DNA from: JBBDRW01 sp040905265
GTDB taxonomy: Bacteria; Bacteroidota; Rhodothermia; Balneolales; Balneolaceae
Assembly: GCA_040905265.1 (NCBI GenBank)
Contig: JBBDRW010000061.1
Location: 1-8,444, forward strand
Direction: 5' to 3'
DNA: 8,444 bases
In this document: in pieces, positions 5,734 through 8,444 of the stretch
Layout of the letters: every line of letters starts with the position of its first letter
Position numbering within the stretch: the first letter of the stretch is position 1
Position numbers and translations under genes: made by a program
The notes under the pieces: generated by a model
What the model saw: the letters and a program-made list of their open reading frames with translations, nothing else
Database searches by the model: none
Told to the model about the DNA's origin: nothing

Positions 5734-8444
5734 ATGAAACAAGCAACGTTTATTATGAAACTCTTTATACTGATCTTTTTTCCTCTCCTTTTATTCACTG
5801 GTTGCGGGTTGCAGGAGAAGCAGGCTCTGGATGCCTGGCCTGAAATTACCCATGAACAACAACCCTGGACACGCTGGTGGTGGCAGGGGAACAGTGTCGA
5901 TAGAGAGAATCTGACCACACTTCTTGAGATGTACAAGAATGCCGGACTCGGAGGCTTTGAGATAACTCCGATATACGGGGTTCATGGTGAGGAAGAGAAC
6001 TTTGTGGAGTTTTTATCGCCGGAGTGGGTAGGACTCTTGAGCCATACCCTGCAGGAGGCGGAGCGGCTGGGTCTTGGAATCGATATGGCAACGGGGACCG
6101 GATGGCCGTTCGGCGGGCCCTGGATCGATGAAATAGAGGATACTCCAAAAAATTTGGCCCGTCTGACATGGGAGTTGAGCGAAGGCGAGTCTTTGGAGGA
6201 ACCGGTACGGTATGTTCAAAGTCCGATGGTGAGAGCGATTGGAACCCAGGTGTATGAGCTGCACGGATTTCTGGGAGCCGAAGAGGAGACGCCGGAAGGA
6301 ACAATGGAAGACCCGCTTCAGATTCCGGACCGGGATCCGCCGGGGATTGAGGATCTGGCCGAGCCGGTCTCGGCAAATGATGATTTGCAGTCGCTGGCAC
6401 TGGAGCAGGTGAGATTTGAAAAAGAGCTGCCCCTGATTACTCTGATGGCTTATTCGGAACGCGGGGAGATCAGAGATCTGACAGGGTTTGTCCGTGAGGA
6501 TGGACAGCTTGACTGGAGTGCTCCTGAGGGGGACTGGACTCTCTATGCCCTGTTTCAGGGGTGGCATGGAAAATGGGTGGAACGTGCCGCTCCCGGAGGA
6601 GAGGGATTTGTCATCGATCATTTTTCTGACCAGGCTATAGAGCGGTACCTTGATTATTTTGACCAGGCGTTTGAAGGGACGGATCTCTCAATGCTTCGAG
6701 GATTTTTTAACGACTCCTATGAAGTGGATGATGCAGCCGGGGAGGCAAACTGGACAGCCGGATTTCTCGAAGCGTTTGAATCGTACAGAGGGTATGACCT
6801 TCGTAACCATCTTCCAGCCCTGTTTGGAGTGGGCTCTGATGAGATGCAACGGCGGGTACTTTCTGACTACAGGGAGACGATCTCCGATCTTTTACTCGAT
6901 ACATTTACAGACCAGTGGGCGAACTGGGCAAGAGACCGGGGAGCAGTTACCCGAAACCAGGCACACGGATCTCCGGCAAATATTCTGGACCTTTATGCAG
7001 CCAGCGATATTCCCGAGACAGAGGGGCGGGATATCTTTCGCGCCAAAATGGCTTCTTCTGCCGGAAACGTAACTGGCAAACAGCTGATGTCAACGGAAGC
7101 GGCCACCTGGCTGAACGAACACTTTCTCTCAACTCTGGAGGATGTGAGGGAGGATCTGGACCGGTATTTTCTCGCCGGTATAAACCACGTGGTTTATCAC
7201 GGTACGGCATATTCACCTCCCGGTGAAGAGTGGCCGGGCCGGCTGTTCTACGCAGCTGTTCACTTCCATCCGAACAACCCGTTTTGGCACCATTTTCGGG
7301 AGTTTAACGACTATGTCGCCAGAGTTCAGTCATTTCTGCAGTCTGGCAATCCGTCAAATGATATCCTTCTCTATTTTCCGATCTATGACCGGTGGTCAAC
7401 TCCCGGAAACAGCTTGCTTGAGCACTTTTCAGGAGGTATTGACGATCAGTTTAATGGTACTCACTTTCTGGAAGCTGCCCGTCAACTTTGGGAAAGAGGA
7501 TACCCGTTTGACTACATCTCCGACCGTCAAATTCAGCACGTTGAAACGTCACAGGGCCGGATCACATCCGGGAACAGCTCCTACGACCTGATTCTTCTGC
7601 CGCAAAGCCGGTTTATTCCTCTTGAGACACTGGAAGAGATCCTGGGCCTGGCAGAGAGAGGGGCAACCGTTATCTCCTACGGCGGATTTCCGGAGTCGAT
7701 ATCCGGGTACGCTGAATATGAGGCAAGGGGAGAGGAGTATACTCGCCTCCTGGAGGAGATTGATTTTACGGATACTACGACCCAGGGGGTTCTGGCGTCA
7801 AACTACGGGGATGGAAAAATCTTGCAGGGGGACGATCTGGAGCTGCTACTCATGGAAGCGGCTGTTGAACGGGAGAGCATGTCCGATATGGGCCTTCAAT
7901 TTGTTCGAAGAAGCCATGAGGATGGACATCTCTATTTTGTAAAGAATACGGGTGATGAACAGATAGATGGATGGGTACCGTTGTCGCGCCCGGCCCGGTC
8001 TGTGGCACTCTTTGATCCGATGGAAGAGAGGAGCGGTTTCGGACGCATACGGAGTTCAGGTGAGGGCCTGCAGGAGGTATACCTGCAACTCAATCAGGGA
8101 GAGTCTGTGATTCTGAAAACCAGCCAGTCAGAAGAGCATGATTCGGATTTCCCATATTTTGAAACAACAGGTCCCGGTACCAGCCTGGCCGGGTCATGGG
8201 CGGTCCGATTTGCAGAAGGCGGTCCGGAACTGCCCGGCCAACTGGAAATTGAAGAGCCGCGTCTCTGGACAGAATTCGAGGGAGATGTATATCGGAATTA
8301 CTCAGGGCTTGGATTATACACTCATGAGTTCCCGATGCCTGATGGGGACGCAGATGGCTGGCTTCTGGATTTGGGCAGTGTCCATCAAAGTGCACGTGTT
8401 CGTTTAAACGGCATGGATCTGGGAGTTCTCTTTGGGCCTCAGTT
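5734..8444 (+). CDS. GH106-family (alpha-L-rhamnosidase-like) lipoprotein, 3' end cut off
   Basis: The frame is open from ATG 5734 to the window edge, 903 full codons without a stop. Residues 8-24 (from a second in-frame ATG at 5755) form a lipoprotein signal, LFILIFFPLLLFTGC, with Cys24 as the likely lipidated residue; either ATG could be the start and neither has a clear Shine-Dalgarno site. The body matches GH106: TRWWWQGNSV near the start, GLGGFEITPIYG, DMATGTGWPFGGP, HGSPANILDLYAASDIPETE (from His411). Likely catalytic carboxylates are Glu330 in FFNDSYE and Glu455 in STEAATWL, judged from family pattern and spacing only. From about residue 815 a galactose-binding-like beta-sandwich begins (SLAGSWAVRF ... 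ARVRLNGMDLGVLFGP), whose last part, perhaps 50-100 residues, lies outside. The expected role is removal of terminal alpha-L-rhamnose from glycans, on the cell surface or in the periplasm. An Asp/Glu/Pro-rich stretch (about 180-220) interrupts the early barrel region. It probably shares a transcript with the phosphoesterase. Confidence 0.9.
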   Translation, partial: MKQATFIMKLFILIFFPLLLFTGCGLQEKQALDAWPEITHEQQPWTRWWWQGNSVDRENLTTLLEMYKNAGLGGFEITPIYGVHGEEENFVEFLSPEWVGLLSHTLQEAERLGLGIDMATGTGWPFGGPWIDEIEDTPKNLARLTWELSEGESLEEPVRYVQSPMVRAIGTQVYELHGFLGAEEETPEGTMEDPLQIPDRDPPGIEDLAEPVSANDDLQSLALEQVRFEKELPLITLMAYSERGEIRDLTGFVREDGQLDWSAPEGDWTLYALFQGWHGKWVERAAPGGEGFVIDHFSDQAIERYLDYFDQAFEGTDLSMLRGFFNDSYEVDDAAGEANWTAGFLEAFESYRGYDLRNHLPALFGVGSDEMQRRVLSDYRETISDLLLDTFTDQWANWARDRGAVTRNQAHGSPANILDLYAASDIPETEGRDIFRAKMASSAGNVTGKQLMSTEAATWLNEHFLSTLEDVREDLDRYFLAGINHVVYHGTAYSPPGEEWPGRLFYAAVHFHPNNPFWHHFREFNDYVARVQSFLQSGNPSNDILLYFPIYDRWSTPGNSLLEHFSGGIDDQFNGTHFLEAARQLWERGYPFDYISDRQIQHVETSQGRITSGNSSYDLILLPQSRFIPLETLEEILGLAERGATVISYGGFPESISGYAEYEARGEEYTRLLEEIDFTDTTTQGVLASNYGDGKILQGDDLELLLMEAAVERESMSDMGLQFVRRSHEDGHLYFVKNTGDEQIDGWVPLSRPARSVALFDPMEERSGFGRIRSSGEGLQEVYLQLNQGESVILKTSQSEEHDSDFPYFETTGPGTSLAGSWAVRFAEGGPELPGQLEIEEPRLWTEFEGDVYRNYSGLGLYTHEFPMPDGDADGWLLDLGSVHQSARVRLNGMDLGVLFGPQ

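Noticed and set aside
5846..6621. Long minus-strand frames (184 and 202 codons) opposite the GH106 gene
   Set aside because: Both lie fully antisense to the conserved GH106 coding frame, have Pro/Ser/Arg-rich low-complexity products, and lack an RBS. They are shadows of the plus-strand gene.
6650..7942. Several plus-strand frames of 100-140 codons inside the GH106 region, which could suggest a broken gene
   Set aside because: The GH106 frame was read codon by codon across the region and is continuous without stops to the window edge. The others are out-of-frame shadows.
1..8444. tRNA, rRNA, CRISPR array, insertion sequence or phage genes
   Set aside because: Reading both strands showed no cloverleaf, regular direct repeats, transposase or integrase motifs. 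The kinase debris shows recombination but no mobile element was seen.

Overview
The window looks like chromosomal DNA of a Bacteroidota-type or related bacterium, possibly the Balneolota/Rhodothermota group. This is inferred from family content only: a Bacteroidota-style secreted calcineurin-like phosphoesterase, a GH106-type lipoprotein, an S15-type peptidase, a multi-PAS sensor kinase, and a kinase remnant of the LFGLyqrFH / GiGIYLV type typical of that lineage. The main plus-strand genes mostly lack strong Shine-Dalgarno sequences, which fits. The secreted proteins are rich in Asp and Glu, which could hint at a saline habitat, but this is weak evidence. Taxonomy was not tested.

Layout, left to right. 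(1) Bases 1-1049: the 3' part of a CocE/PepX-type (S15) serine peptidase or hydrolase, cut by the window edge. (2) Bases 1050-1351: no convincing plus-strand gene. Two small, stop/start-coupled minus-strand ORFs of unknown nature lie here, one with a good AAGGAG site. (3) Bases 1352-3805: a soluble multi-sensor histidine kinase (PAS-PAS-GAF-PAS-HisKA-HATPase). Between its first two PAS domains it carries what looks like a collapsed additional PAS domain. (4) Bases 3806-3992: the decayed C-terminal end of a second, different histidine kinase, with an in-frame stop and a frameshift. (5) Bases 4002-4035: a perfect 12-bp inverted repeat overlapping a promoter-like sequence. (6) Bases 4063-5655: a secreted calcineurin-like metallophosphoesterase with N- and C-terminal accessory domains. 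(7) From 5734 to the right edge: a lipoprotein of the GH106 (alpha-L-rhamnosidase-like) family, still open at the end of the window.

The last two genes lie 78 bases apart on the same strand and both products are predicted to leave the cytoplasm, so they probably form a unit working on external phosphorylated or rhamnose-containing material. The histidine kinase has no response regulator in view, and its neighbourhood shows clear signs of past deletion. No tRNA, rRNA, CRISPR array, transposase or integrase was seen. I found no strong case for an undescribed system. The most informative signals are the kinase remnant, the collapsed PAS domain, the palindrome upstream of the phosphoesterase and the coupled minus-strand ORFs.
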